The translations under genes were made by a program, and so were the position numbers. 64,000 nt of DNA from Devosia sp. A8/3-2 (GTDB lineage Bacteria; Pseudomonadota; Alphaproteobacteria; Rhizobiales; Devosiaceae). The stretch covers positions 62,001 through 126,000 of the forward strand of contig CP104975.1 in the NCBI GenBank assembly GCA_025452255.1. The letters are read 5' to 3'. The notes under the pieces are model-generated. The model did not search any database and was not told the origin of the DNA. It saw nothing but the letters and a program-made list of their open reading frames with translations. This document shows positions 1 to 8,938 of this stretch, piece by piece (position 1 is the first letter of the stretch; every line of letters starts with the position of its first letter).

Positions 1-875
1 AAAACCCGATCCGTTCAAGGAATTGCTCACGCACGCGGTCCAAAACGGCGAAGGTCACTGCCGCACCATCCTGAGCCGGATCGACATGTACCCGCAGGGG
101 GCGTTTGCCGAGCGTTGTCGCAACGATGTCGACAACGGCGCGTCCCACCGCAGACGGGTCGGCATCTTCGGGAACTGCTCCGGCCGGGGCCTCGCGAATA
201 CGGTCCGCGAAGCCCGCTGGCCGTGCACCGGCATAGGCATTGGCCACGTCCTGATCGTCGGGTTCACCAGCATGGGCGAAGTGATTTGTGCCGCTGGTAA
301 AGGCGCCGGGCACGACGATCGATGTTTCGATGCCAAGGGGCGCCAGTTCCTTGGCATAGCAGACTGCCAGTGCGTCCATGCCTGCCTTCGCCGCGAAGTA
401 GGGGCCAAGCAATGGAGGCACGCCACCGGCGACACTGCTGCTCGAGATCCACACGATGAGCCCCGAGCCAGCCTCGGCGCATATGCGGCAGGATTGCCCG
501 GTTCACACGATGAGTGCCAAGAACATTGACGTCATACTGCTGGGCCAGTTGTTCGGGCGTGAAGGCCTCCAATGCGCCATAGACCATGTGCCCGGCATTC
601 TGGACCAGCACGTCGAGCCGGCCATGCTCGGCGATGATCTGCTGGGTGGCCGAAGCGATCGAAGCCTCATCCCGGACGTCGAGTTCGATCGACCGTAGGT
701 CAACGCCGTGCTCGCGGGCATGGGCGGCGTTTTCGCTGACCTGTTCGGCATTCTTGCCGGTAGTGCCACGCATGGAGGCATAGGCTACATGGCCTGCAGC
801 TGCGAGGTCGCGTGCGATCATCTGGCCGAAGCCGCTCGATGCACCGGTGACGAGAGTAATAAGGCTCATAGTCAT
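1..875 (-). CDS. SDR-family oxidoreductase, partial at the window edge, frame broken
   Basis: NAD(P)-dependent short-chain dehydrogenase of about 285 residues. The N-terminus carries the Rossmann glycine motif TGASSGFG near residue 10 and a VQNAG structural motif near residue 90. After about base 470 the frame changes; conserved sequence continues (GSGLIVWISSSSVAGG, then PYFAAKAG, which holds the YxxxK catalytic pair) and runs off the left edge, so the 3' end is missing. One extra base near 470 explains the break. It lies 6 bases downstream of a second SDR gene on the same strand, so the two are probably co-transcribed. The substrate cannot be told from sequence. Family call is secure; functional state depends on whether the break is real. 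Confidence 0.85.
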
Positions 876-881
876 GTCTCC

Positions 882-1618
882 TTAAACGAGGCCGCCATTG
901 GCGCGAATGATCTGTCCACTGATCCAATGGCTGTCAGGACCGAGCAGCATGGAGACCGCGGCGGCGATATCCTCCGGTTCGCCCAACCGTCCCATCGGGA
1001 TCATCTTGGTTATCTGCGCGACCTGTTCGTCGCTCTTGTCATCGAGGAAGAGCTTGGTGGCGACCGGGCCGAGCGCAATGGCGTTCACCGTGATGCCCTT
1101 ACTACCCAGTTCCTTGGCGAGAATATGCGTAAGAGCTTCGACCCCGGCCTTGGTGGCTGCATAAACGCCATAGGTGGGCTGGTACAAACCGGCCACGCTC
1201 GAGGAGAAGCTCACGATACGACCGCCTTGGCGCACACGGCGCGCCGCCTCGCGCAGGCAGTTGAAACTGCCCTTGAGATTGACCGCGACATGGCTGTCGA
1301 ACAGATCGTCGTCGCTTTGGGCGATCGGCGCGAGCTTCATGATGCCGGCATTGTTGACTAAGGCATCGACGCCACCGAATGCCTGTTCGGTCGCATCAAA
1401 CAGCGAGACGACTGCAGCCGGCTCGCTGACGTCGGCCCTGGACCGCAATGGCTTGCCCACCCGACCCCTTGATCTTGTCAGCGAGAGCAATGGCCCGGGC
1501 TTCATTGCCCGAGTAGTTGATGGTGATGGCGAAGCCGTCGGCAGCCAGAGCGCTCGGCGATAGCGGCGCCTATGCCCTGCGAGGACCCCGTTACGATTGC
1601 AACTTTCAATGCAGTCAT
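882..1618 (-). CDS. SDR-family oxidoreductase, frame broken near its N-terminus
   Basis: Classical short-chain dehydrogenase of about 245 residues. The start is the ATG at 1618, preceded by AGGAG at good spacing; it opens MTALKVAIVTGSSQGIG, the cofactor motif. Later come NNAG, the YAATK catalytic motif and a PEDIAAAVSMLLG segment typical of FabG-like enzymes. Two extra bases (near 1555 and near 1440) break the frame. As printed, the frame instead reads through into the upstream small secreted protein and gives a false 373-residue fusion. It sits between another SDR (downstream) and the small protein (upstream) in one minus-strand operon controlled from the 2.5-kb divergent promoter region. 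Substrate unknown. Confidence 0.86.
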
Positions 1619-1632
1619 CTGTCGTCTCCTGA

Positions 1633-2003
1633 TTAGGGTTGATCGGATTCACCGCGACGGAAAAGATCATGCCGCCGTGGTGCAGCTCATCGTCGCTGAC
1701 AAACACGCCGTCAGCGGTGAAGCCGGTATCGTCCCAATAGAAGATCGTGTTGCCGTCGATCTCATAGCGGCCCTGATAGGCGCTCTGCCGGGTTCCGCGC
1801 GCTTCGTCGTAGCGGCCGTTGGGGAGCAATTCTCGGCGGATCTGCCCGTCAGCCGTGACCCACATGCCCACATAAGGGTGCTGCTGCATGGCTTGTTGTT
1901 CCTGCGATGAACCGTTAGCGGCTGGCGCGGGCGCTTGGGCCATGACCCCCGGAGAGGTGAAGGCGGCTGCCACAAGGGCGAGCGCAGATGCGTATCTTGT
2001 CAT
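1633..2003 (-). CDS. Small secreted protein resembling the Agrobacterium Atu4866 family
   Basis: About 123 residues. A hydrophobic signal peptide (MTRYASALALVAAAF, then an alanine-rich cleavage region after VMAQA) is followed by VGMWVTADGQIRRELL, NGRYDEARGTR, GRYEIDGNTIFYWDD and DELHHGGMIF, the pattern of the Atu4866 domain, a small beta-rich fold of unknown function. Dropping one T from a four-T run near 1675 ends the protein in frame at the TAA at 1633, just before the next gene's ribosome binding site; as printed it runs on into the SDR gene. In related genomes such proteins often sit beside SDRs and SnoaL-like proteins, as here. Function unknown; family assignment is from memory of the pattern. 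Confidence 0.72.
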
Positions 2004-2042
2004 GGTTTTCTCCTTTGCCCGGGCGCGGTGTGGCCGATTGGG

Positions 2043-2535
2043 TCAGAGTTTTCCCGGCTCGAACTTGGCCAGAAGGGCGTGGACCTCTTCGAGCGGCACG
2101 ACGCGGCAGGATGTATGTTCGCGGATGATGGTCCATTGGCCGTCCTTGAGGCCCCAGACATGGGAGGTACGACACACGGCGCCGGTGACCTTGCCGTCCC
2201 CAGCCTCCAGCCGGGCGCAGAATTCGAAGGTCGCCGAGGCGATGTCACCGCTCACCAGCACGTCCGGTTCATCGGTCACGGCGTGCAGTGCGCTGTTCAT
2301 GGCGGCGAAAGACGGCTCGAACGCTTCTGCCCACTCCATCGGGCTGCGCGACGCGTAATTGAGGATCAAACGTGTCGTGAAGTGAGGTGGCCGGGTTGTC
2401 CCAGTCGTAGAAATGGCCGACCTTGTTGTTGAAGACCCAGCTTTCGCCCGACTGCTTTTCCCAGCCTTCGAGAATCCAGCGCCGCTGCAACTGGCCTACG
2501 GTCTGTTCCCGGGAGTTGGCTGAATCGATTGTCAT
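2043..2535 (-). CDS. SnoaL-like / NTF2-fold small protein, frame broken
   Basis: Two overlapping reading frames together give one protein of about 163 residues: MTIDSANSREQTVGQLQRR through FYDWDNPATS in the first, then PSFAAMNSALHAVTDEPDVLV through SHVWGLKDGQWTIIREHTSC in the second. The W-x-L-KDG-x-W-xI-xREH pattern is that of SnoaL / ketosteroid-isomerase-like NTF2-fold proteins, which bind or isomerise small hydrophobic substrates. The break is near 2365. It is the first gene of the minus-strand operon that continues into the Atu4866-like protein and two SDRs, and it is divergent from the LysR gene. Enzymatic role not determinable. Confidence 0.72.
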
Positions 2536-2553
2536 GGACGTCTCCTTTCCTGT

Positions 2554-2572
2554 CTGCCAGCGTGGTTGGCAG
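2554..2572. promoter_or_regulatory. Inverted repeat between divergent SnoaL-like and LysR genes
   Basis: A perfect inverted repeat CTGCCA-N7-TGGCAG lies between the two divergent start codons (2535 and 2652). A further similar half-site, TTGCCAGCTGG, follows near 2597. Symmetry, spacing and position suit an operator of the neighbouring LysR regulator, but no experimental support can be seen here. Confidence 0.45.
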
Positions 2573-2651
2573 GCTTGAACGAAATCTAGCTATGGGTTGC
2601 CAGCTGGACAATTCGCTATAATCTTACGTCCGTGGAAAGCGGAGCTAACCA

Positions 2652-3548
2652 ATGGCCGTGGATGTCAATGCGTTCGAACTGTTCCTGTCGGTGGCACAGG
2701 CCAAGAGTTTTCGGGCGGCAGCGGATCGTGCCGGCGTTACCGTGTCGGCCGTCAGCCGAGCTATCGCGCGGCTTGAGGCGGAGCTCGGCATTGCGCTGTT
2801 CGTGCGGACGACGCGGAGCGTGAACCTCACCGAGGCGGGGCAGCTTCTGTTCGACCGCGTCGCGCCGGCCATGGCGGACCTGTCGGCTGCGATAACCAGC
2901 ACCCGAGAACTGGCCGGACGGCCCAGTGGCCTTCTCCGCCTCGCCGTGTCGTCGATTGCTGAACGGTTCATCGCCGGACCGCTGCTGGCCAGTTTCGTCG
3001 AGGCCTATCCGGAAATAGAACTGGACGTCCTCATCACCGATGAAGAGTTCGACATCATCGCCGAAGGCTATGATGCCGGCGTCCGCCCGGGCGAAATCAT
3101 CGAGCAGGACATGATCGCCATTCCGGTTTCTGATGACCAGCGGCAGGCAGCCGTAGCATCCCCGGCTTATCTCGCGCGACATGGACGCCCGCTGCATCCG
3201 AAAGACCTGACGGGGCACCGCTGCGTCGGGTGGCGTCCCGCACCTTCCGTGGCTCCCTATCGGTGGGAATTCGAGGAAGGCGGTCGCGCTTTTGATGTCG
3301 CGGTGGCGCCGCAGGTGACGACCAATGACATGGGTCTGATGCTCCGCATGGCACTTTCCGGAAGTGGCATCACCTTCGGAATGGAAGAAACCTTCCGCCC
3401 GCATGTCGAGCGCGGCGAGCTCGTACTGCTGCTCCGAGAATACCTGCCCGATTTTGCAGGCTTCTTCCTCTACTTTCCCAGCCGCAGAAATCTCGCGCCC
3501 AAACTGCGGGCCCTTGTCGACCACGTGCAGGTGAGCCGAAAGCGGTGA
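2652..3548 (+). CDS. LysR-family transcriptional regulator, intact
   Basis: 298 residues, the normal LysR length, with an unbroken frame. Residues 1-60 form the winged helix-turn-helix (FELFLSVAQAKSFRAAADR, then VSAVSRAIARLEAELG and LFVRTTRSVNLTEAG). Residues from about 90 to the end form the type 2 periplasmic-binding-like effector domain. It is divergent from the SnoaL-like/SDR operon and presumably controls it through the shared 116-base intergenic region. No effector can be named; neighbouring dehydrogenases suggest a small carbonyl or aromatic compound (inference). Confidence 0.93.
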   Translation: MAVDVNAFELFLSVAQAKSFRAAADRAGVTVSAVSRAIARLEAELGIALFVRTTRSVNLTEAGQLLFDRVAPAMADLSAAITSTRELAGRPSGLLRLAVSSIAERFIAGPLLASFVEAYPEIELDVLITDEEFDIIAEGYDAGVRPGEIIEQDMIAIPVSDDQRQAAVASPAYLARHGRPLHPKDLTGHRCVGWRPAPSVAPYRWEFEEGGRAFDVAVAPQVTTNDMGLMLRMALSGSGITFGMEETFRPHVERGELVLLLREYLPDFAGFFLYFPSRRNLAPKLRALVDHVQVSRKR

Positions 3549-3564
3549 TCGGGAGATTGATGGG

Positions 3565-4143
3565 TCAAGATAGCTGCCTCTGACCATCGGTCCTGACCTC
3601 GCTATTGACCGATCTGCTGGAGAAGTTCGGCAAGACCTTCGACAGTCTCAAAGCGCTCTGGTGGATGGCAGCCAGCCGGGCTGCTGCCTCCTGCGGATTG
3701 GGCGTGTCCACGATGTCGAGAAGCTCGAGGTTCTTTGCCAGTGGAATGCCGGCCATATCGACCGCGATATGCAAAGGATCGAACAGGTATGTGCGGAAGT
3801 CGTCATAGCCTCGGACGATGAAGGTGGCACTGACGTCAAACTCTCCCGACAAATCGGCGCCGACGATATAGTCTTCCACCACGTCGATGGTTTCACCCAT
3901 CTGCTTCATCATCCCCACCACACGCGCCACTTCAGTTGGGTCGGCATCGTCGCGTGCTTCAAGCCGTATAGTGTGAAAGATGCGAGGTTCGTCGTCTTGG
4001 GCCGCGACCGGTCCAGACGCCAGCGCAGCCGCAGCAAGAACGGGGAACAGGCGAAGGGCAAGTTTGGTGGCGTGCAATTGGAGCTCCAGTCCTATCGAAA
4101 ACGAGCTCAAGGTCCAACAAGCGGGGCTCAAAGAGAATTGCAA
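3565..4143 (-). CDS. Secreted protein with a Dabb (stress-responsive alpha/beta barrel) domain
   Basis: 192 residues from the ATG at 4143. A shorter form starting at the TTG at 4077, with GGAG upstream, would place the signal peptide (LALRLFPVLAAAALASG, cleavage near VAAQ) right at the N-terminus and is the likelier start. The mature part RIFHTIRLEA, MMKQMGETIDVVEDYIVGAD, FIVRGYDDFRTYLFDPLHIAV matches the ferredoxin-like Dabb fold: a beta strand ending in H, a middle G-x-D strand, and a final Y-x-x-x-P-x-H. Such domains dimerise; their role in most bacteria is unknown. It overlaps no neighbour and faces the LysR regulator tail to tail. Confidence 0.75.
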   Translation of the reverse strand: MQFSLSPACWTLSSFSIGLELQLHATKLALRLFPVLAAAALASGPVAAQDDEPRIFHTIRLEARDDADPTEVARVVGMMKQMGETIDVVEDYIVGADLSGEFDVSATFIVRGYDDFRTYLFDPLHIAVDMAGIPLAKNLELLDIVDTPNPQEAAARLAAIHQSALRLSKVLPNFSSRSVNSEVRTDGQRQLS

Positions 4144-4172
4144 ATAGGCTTACAGCTGCTGTAGGAAAAATT

Positions 4173-4286
4173 ATGAGCGCGCCTTCGGGGGACGACTACC
4201 GAACTTTCCTCGCCGTACTCGAAACCGGCAGCCTGCCCGCAGCAGGTCGCAGGCTTGGACTCTCGCACCCAACGGTCCCGGGGTGA
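4173..4286 (+). pseudogene. N-terminal remnant of a LysR-type regulator
   Basis: A 37-codon reading frame, too short for a functional LysR protein. It reads DDYRTFLAVLETGSLPAA, then GRRLGLSHPTVPG, and stops: this is only the first two helices of a LysR DNA-binding domain (usual form DDYRTFLAV...LSHPTVGR). The following 500 bases contain no continuation in any frame, so the gene appears truly truncated and not merely frame-shifted. Confidence 0.65.
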
Positions 4287-4804
4287 GTCCGAGACCTTGT
4301 ATCAGGCATCTGCTTCACCGATCGAATGTCTGCTCGGCGCTTAAGCAGTCGATATGAGAGCGAAGCGCAGACGGCTGGAAGGGATCGACCGTCAGATCCC
4401 GTCCCGGGTGGGCGGGCGCGCCTAACGTCAATACCGATGCTGTCGACCCGCACCGCTCACGTTGCTGGCATCTTCAACACTTCGCTGATCTCCGCCGAAT
4501 TGGACGCCGAGAAGACCGCGTAGTGTCGGTGGTTCTTAAAAATAGCTGCGGCTTCTTCATGGCTGCCGGCTTCGCCTGCGATGCAGCCGGCCGTCCGCTC
4601 TCGGGAACTCGCCAAAGGTGAAGGAACGGCCGAAATGGGGTCGGGAGCTGCCATTCCAGACCGCATATTATGCGAATCCGTTTCCCGCCGAGATCATGGA
4701 GAGACTGCCCAATTCGTAGCCGAAGCTGGAGGCTATACCTTCCGCGCGCCCTCCCACCAGTGTTCGTGCGGGAACACAAAGATGCCGGGTCCTTGGGGGT
4801 GACG
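4287..4804. other. Intergenic stretch with no supported gene
   Basis: About 520 bases after the LysR remnant. Reading frames here are short and show no family resemblance. It holds one copy of the dispersed palindromic repeat (4652-4679). It may be decayed coding sequence, but nothing recognisable remains. Confidence 0.6.
4652..4679. repeat. Dispersed intergenic repeat, copy 1
   Basis: CATTCCAGACCG followed by the palindrome CGCATA-T-TATGCG and AATCC. The same core occurs at 23461, 25366 and 45516. Upstream bases (GAACGGCCGAAATGGGGTCG) also resemble those of other copies. Confidence 0.75.
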
Positions 4805-5247
4805 CTACCGCCGAATGAGGACGACGCCCCCGATCAGCAGCGCCACGCCGAGAAGGCGGGGAAGGTCGATAGGCCTCTGTTCCAGCCCCATCCAACCGTA
4901 GTGATCGAAGGCAATCGAAGCGAGCATCTGCCCGGTGATCAACAACGCGATGAAGGTGGCCGAGCCGAGCTGCGGCACAAGCAGGATCGATAGGGCGATG
5001 AAGACTGCGCCGAAGAAACCACCGCTCCGAGCCCACCATGGCACCCGCGCCATCAGGCTCGCACTCGGAAGCGGATCGCGTAGCACAGCAGCGAAAGAAC
5101 CATGGCCAAAAGGCCTACGAAATAGCTGGCAAAGCCGGACCATGCCGCCGAATTGATACCAGTGCGGAGATTGGCGTTCAAAACCTGTTGAATGACGACG
5201 CTTACGCCTGCACCTGCGGCAAGCAGCATCGGGATGACAAGGTTCAT
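4805..5247 (-). CDS. DMT-family transporter of the YdcZ (DUF606) type, frame broken
   Basis: About 147 residues in the inner membrane. The first frame gives MNLVIPMLLAAGAGVSVVIQ, GFASYFVGLLAMVLSLLCYA; after a break near 5085 the second gives PWWARSGGFFGAVFIALSIL, LGSATFIALLITGQMLASI and FDHYGWMGLEQRP. These are the five helices and conserved GFFGA, TGQM and FDHxG elements of the small YdcZ family. Its ATG overlaps the stop of the PaiB-like gene (ATGA), indicating translational coupling. Transported compound unknown. Confidence 0.82.
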
Positions 5248-5879
5248 TGGCGAGGGCCTGTCGGGATCATGCTTGCGACGGTCCGATCCGTTTCGCGCTC
5301 GCTCTCCGCTAGGCCGAGTTGCCACCCCCTCGCGGTTCTGCTCGGGTTGGTTCTGGCTCATCTTGCGCTTTCCCTCGATGCGGGTGATCGGCAGGCGCAA
5401 GCCAACGATTCCCTTGAGTTGGGAGCGGATATAGCTGTCCGGTGCATCAGTGACCGCCCATGGACGGTTCCGTGGTTTCTCGTAAAGGTTGGTAAGCCGG
5501 GTGACGGCATCGTGCAGGCGCTGCTCGTCCTCGAAGAACTCGACCGGCCCGTAAGCATGGACCGCCGAGTAGTTCCAAGTCGGCACGACCTTCCCGTGTT
5601 CCTGCTTGGTCGCGTACCAGCTCGGCGTGATGTACGCGTCCGGTCCGGAGAAGATCACAAGGGCCTCGCCCCCGGGCTGCGTCTTCCACTGCGTGTTCGC
5701 TTTGGCCAGTGGCCGTATAGCACGCCATGCGGACCTTCGCTTTCTTGGAGGATCAGCGGCAAGGGCGTGGCCATCAGTCCCTCGTCCGTGGCGGTCACCA
5801 AGGTTGAGAGCCGGGCCTCGCGAATGATCTGGCTGAGGACGACCGGATCGTCCTCGCGGAAGGCCGGAGGTGTGTACAT
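5244..5879 (-). CDS. PaiB-like FMN-binding negative regulator, frame broken
   Basis: About 210 residues. It opens MYTPPAFREDDP, the hallmark of the PaiB family, followed by TLVTATDEGLMATPLPLIL (first barrel strands). After a break near 5680 it continues with ITPSWYATKQEHGKVVPTWNY, VHAYGPVEFFEDE and KGIVGLRLPITRIEGKRKMSQNQ, the substrate and flavin-site region ending in the conserved GK-x-KMSQN. A further base change near 5300 restores a C-terminus that stops at 5244, overlapping the next gene's start. PaiB proteins are split-barrel flavin-binding proteins, linked to polyamine or protease control in Bacillus; the role here is unknown. Confidence 0.85.
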
Positions 5880-6057
5880 GCTGCGCTTCTACTATGGGCT
5901 GGCAATCTAGACAAATTCAATTCTGTGATGTCAGCTATCAATGCGCTGGCTAAGAAGCGATATCATCTTCGAACGAGCACACACTTCGGCGATGTTGAAG
6001 ACGACCGCGGGAGCCTTTAGCCCAGTTTCAGGATCGTAGCTTCAGTTGCACCCCATC

Positions 6058-7143
6058 TCATCCGGCGGGGTGTCGCGCCCTGCCCTCCTTGTCAAAGACG
6101 ACGGCGGATTGCGGCTCAAACGTCATTTGCAACGTCTGCCCGATATCGAGTTGATGATCTCCATCAAGAACTGCGAGCCAAGATAGCCCCGACGGCAAAC
6201 CGAGACTTACATTGGTCTCATTCCCTAGGCGCTCGACCAGTTGAACCTTGCCAATTAGCCCGCCGGAAGCGGCAGCTTTAATGGCTTGAGGCCGGACACC
6301 CAAGGCCATGACATCGCCCTGCAAAATCCCGTCATTGTTCGCCGGGACCGTCGTTGCGTGCACGTCTTTCCCGGACACTGTGACCGTACCCTCGCCAAGC
6401 GCTTCGACAGTCACCGTGACAAAATTCATCTTGGGCGAGCCGATGAAGCCGGCGACAAAGAGATTGGCGGGGCGCTGGTAGAGCTCGATCGGGCTGCCGA
6501 CCTGCTGCACGACGCCGGCATTGAGCACGACGATCTTGTCGGCCAGCGTCATGGCCTCGACCTGATCGTGGGTAACGTAGATCATGGTGGCGCCTGTGTC
6601 ATGGTGGAGCTTGGACAGTTCCATGCGCATGTCGACGCGCAGGGCGGCGTCGAGATTGGATAGCGGCTCGTCGAAGAGGAAGACTTCGGGCTGGCGCACG
6701 ATGGCGCGGCCGATGGCGACGCGCTGGCGCTGGCCGCCAGAGAGTTGGCTGGGCTTGCGATCGAGCAGATGTTCCATCTGCAGGATCCGTGCGGCCTCGC
6801 GGACCTTCTGGTCACGCACCTCCTTGGGGGCCCTCGCCAATTTGAGACCGAAACCGACATTGTCGTAGACCGTCATATGCGGGTAAAGCGCGTAGCTTTG
6901 GAATACCATGGCGATGCCGCGGTCGCGCGGCTCGACATCGTTGCAGCGCTTGTCGCCGATGATCAGATCGCCGCCGGTGATTTCTTCGAGGCCGGCAATC
7001 ATGCGCAGCAAGGTGGACTTGCCGCAGCCGGAGGGGCCGACAAAGACCACGAATTCACCGTGTTGGACATCGAGATCGACGCCCTTGATAACCTCGACCT
7101 CGCCATAGCTCTTGCGGAGCGATTTCAGTTCCAGTCCAGCCAT
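6058..7143 (-). CDS. Sugar ABC transporter ATP-binding protein (MalK/UgpC/MsmK type)
   Basis: 361 residues, intact, from the ATG at 7143. The open frame extends further upstream only as a shadow of the permease gene. Walker [11 protein letters not shown]-loop [11 protein letters not shown], signature LSGGQRQR, Walker [14 protein letters not shown] and the switch histidine in [14 protein letters not shown] are all present. A C-terminal TOBE-type regulatory domain follows ([23 protein letters not shown]). It energises the two permeases encoded just upstream. It is the last gene of the minus-strand importer operon under the LacI-type operator at 10.3 kb. Confidence 0.94.
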   Translation of the reverse strand: MAGLELKSLRKSYGEVEVIKGVDLDVQHGEFVVFVGPSGCGKSTLLRMIAGLEEITGGDLIIGDKRCNDVEPRDRGIAMVFQSYALYPHMTVYDNVGFGLKLARAPKEVRDQKVREAARILQMEHLLDRKPSQLSGGQRQRVAIGRAIVRQPEVFLFDEPLSNLDAALRVDMRMELSKLHHDTGATMIYVTHDQVEAMTLADKIVVLNAGVVQQVGSPIELYQRPANLFVAGFIGSPKMNFVTVTVEALGEGTVTVSGKDVHATTVPANNDGILQGDVMALGVRPQAIKAAASGGLIGKVQLVERLGNETNVSLGLPSGLSWLAVLDGDHQLDIGQTLQMTFEPQSAVVFDKEGRARHPAG

Positions 7144-7148
7144 GGTGA

Positions 7149-7976
7149 TTATCCTTTGACGGCGCCGGCAGTCATGCCTGCAACAATCTGGCGATTGAAG
7201 AACAGGAAGACGATCAAGGGCGGGATAGTAATGATGAGGATGTTCGTAAACAGCAGATTGTAGGACGTGCTGAACTGGCTCTGGAAGTTGTAGAGCGTCA
7301 TCTGCACCGTCGCATTGGCATTGCCCGGCAGGTAGTAGAGTGGGTTGGTAAAGTCGTTGAAGATCGTCACGGTCTGCACAACGATGATCGTGACCGTGAC
7401 CGGCCAAAGCAGCGGCAGGATGATGCGGAAGAACACATCGAGCGGCCGCGCGCCGTCGATGATTGCCGCCTCATCCAGCTCACGCGGAATGGTGGCGATG
7501 AAAGCCCGATACAGCAGGACGCAGAACGAGAGATGGTAAGCCACCTCGATCAGAATTAGTCCGTGCAGCGTACCAAAGAGCTTCAACCCTTGTAGCAGTG
7601 AGATGGTTGGCACCACAGCTGGGGGGACCATGAGTCCGGCCAGAATAAGAAACTCAATCACCCTATTCCAGCGGCTCCTGCGGCGCTGCAACACAAAGCC
7701 AACCATGGCCGAAAGCACGACCAGCAGGGTAACCCCGCACAGCGTCAATATGGTTGAATTGACGAAGGCAGCGACGAGCATCCAATTGCGCGTTGTGACG
7801 ACCTCGACCACGTTCGTCCAAAGATGATTGCCCTGCGGCCGGGAGAAGTCGAGCAGGGATGCCTGTGTCTGATCCTTGAAGGCGGTCAAAAGAATGAAGG
7901 CAAAGGGAATGAGGAAGACGATACCGCTGACGAATATTGCGCCCAAGGTAAGGCCAAGTTTGTTCAGCCGGTTCAT
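7149..7976 (-). CDS. Carbohydrate ABC transporter permease (MalG type)
   Basis: 275 residues from the ATG at 7976, which overlaps the stop of the first permease (TCAT on the plus strand). Six hydrophobic segments are visible, starting with [19 protein letters not shown]. The cytoplasmic EAA loop reads [25 protein letters not shown], with the conserved E-A-A-x-x-D-G-A. It is followed within six bases by the ATPase gene. Frame intact. Together with the next two genes it forms a CUT1-type importer; substrate is probably a rhamnose-containing saccharide (inference from the neighbouring GH78 enzyme). Confidence 0.9.
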   Translation of the reverse strand: MNRLNKLGLTLGAIFVSGIVFLIPFAFILLTAFKDQTQASLLDFSRPQGNHLWTNVVEVVTTRNWMLVAAFVNSTILTLCGVTLLVVLSAMVGFVLQRRRSRWNRVIEFLILAGLMVPPAVVPTISLLQGLKLFGTLHGLILIEVAYHLSFCVLLYRAFIATIPRELDEAAIIDGARPLDVFFRIILPLLWPVTVTIIVVQTVTIFNDFTNPLYYLPGNANATVQMTLYNFQSQFSTSYNLLFTNILIITIPPLIVFLFFNRQIVAGMTAGAVKG

Positions 7977-8889
7977 TGGTGTCCCTCCCGCCGGTTGAGA
8001 AACCAAGTCAACGGAACAACCAGTATGGAGATCAGCAGGAACAGCACGACATTGCCCGCCGTGGAGAGGCCATAGAACCCCGCTCGGTATTGCTTGTAGA
8101 TTACCGAACCGATCAGGTCCGAGGAGAAGCCCGGCCCGCCCTTTGTGGTCGCCCAGATCAGCTCGAACGTTCTGAGCCCGCCGATAAAGCTCAGAGTGAT
8201 GACGGTTGCCGTCGCCGGCCGGCAGAGCGGCAGCGTCACGTAGCGAAAATTTTGCCACCGGTCGCGCCATCAATGCGCGCGGCCTCGAAATAGTCCTTGG
8301 GAATGGCGGCAATGCCGGCGATGAAGATCACCGTTGCCAACCCGACCCCTTTCCAGACATCGATAAGCGCTACTGAAGTCAGCGCCGGGCGTGGATCGGT
8401 AAGCCACCCCGGCCCTGCAATGCCAGCTAACGCAAGGGTTTCGTTGATGGCCCCGCGCGTGGGATGCATCAACACCGTGAATGTTATCCTGATCCCCACT
8501 GTGGAAACCACGACCGGGAAGAAAATGACCGAGCGCAAATAGCTTCGAGCATAGATATCGGCGGTCAGCAGCACCGCGCAACCGAGCCCGATTAATACCT
8601 TGAGGCTGGTTGTGAGGATGGCGAAATAGATCGTATTGATGAGCCCCTGCACCAAGAACGGCTCGTGGAAAAACTGCACGAAATTGTCGAGCCCGATAAA
8701 AGTCGCGTCAAACAACGTCCAGCGCGTCAAGCTGAAATAGAGTGAGGAAAAGGTGGGGGCGAGGAACAGAACCACATAGATGGCTGCGGCCGGCGCGTAG
8801 AGCCAATAGGGGTAGCGCTTGTCTATCCTCGACAGGCCGTGTGCTGGCATTGCTGTCGCCGTCTTGGTCATATCGTAACCTGCATTCAT
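7973..8889 (-). CDS. Carbohydrate ABC transporter permease (MalF type), frame broken
   Basis: About 300 residues starting at the ATG at 8889 or, more likely, at 8871 (MTKTATAMPAHGLSRIDKRY). The N-terminal part runs YWLYAPAAAIYVVLFLAPTF through VWKGVGLATVIFIAGIAAIP to DYFEAARIDGATGGKIF, the EAA loop. One base near 8237 shifts the frame and the protein continues LPLCRPATATVITLSFIGGL to LLISILVVPLTWFLNRREG. Its stop overlaps the next permease's start. A hairpin lies between it and the binding-protein gene upstream. Confidence 0.88.
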
Positions 8890-8897
8890 GAAATGAC

Positions 8898-8913
8898 CCC
8901 GATCCTCATCGGG
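8898..8913 (-). terminator. Intercistronic hairpin after the binding-protein gene
   Basis: CCCGAT-4-ATCGGG forms a stem between the stop of the sugar-binding protein (8939) and the first permease (8889). There is no T-run, so it looks like an mRNA-stabilising or attenuating stem-loop, common in importer operons where the binding protein is needed in excess, and not a full terminator. Confidence 0.5.
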
Positions 8914-8938
8914 TCGGGGCCTCCGACTATGCGGGACT

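Noticed and set aside
882-2003. A single 373-residue fusion of a secreted protein and a dehydrogenase
   Set aside because: A ribosome binding site and the start motif of the dehydrogenase lie in the middle in another frame, and removing single bases separates two normal genes.
2616-3587. 323-residue minus-strand frame over the first LysR gene
   Set aside because: The plus strand encodes an intact LysR protein with clear motifs; the antisense product has no recognisable sequence.
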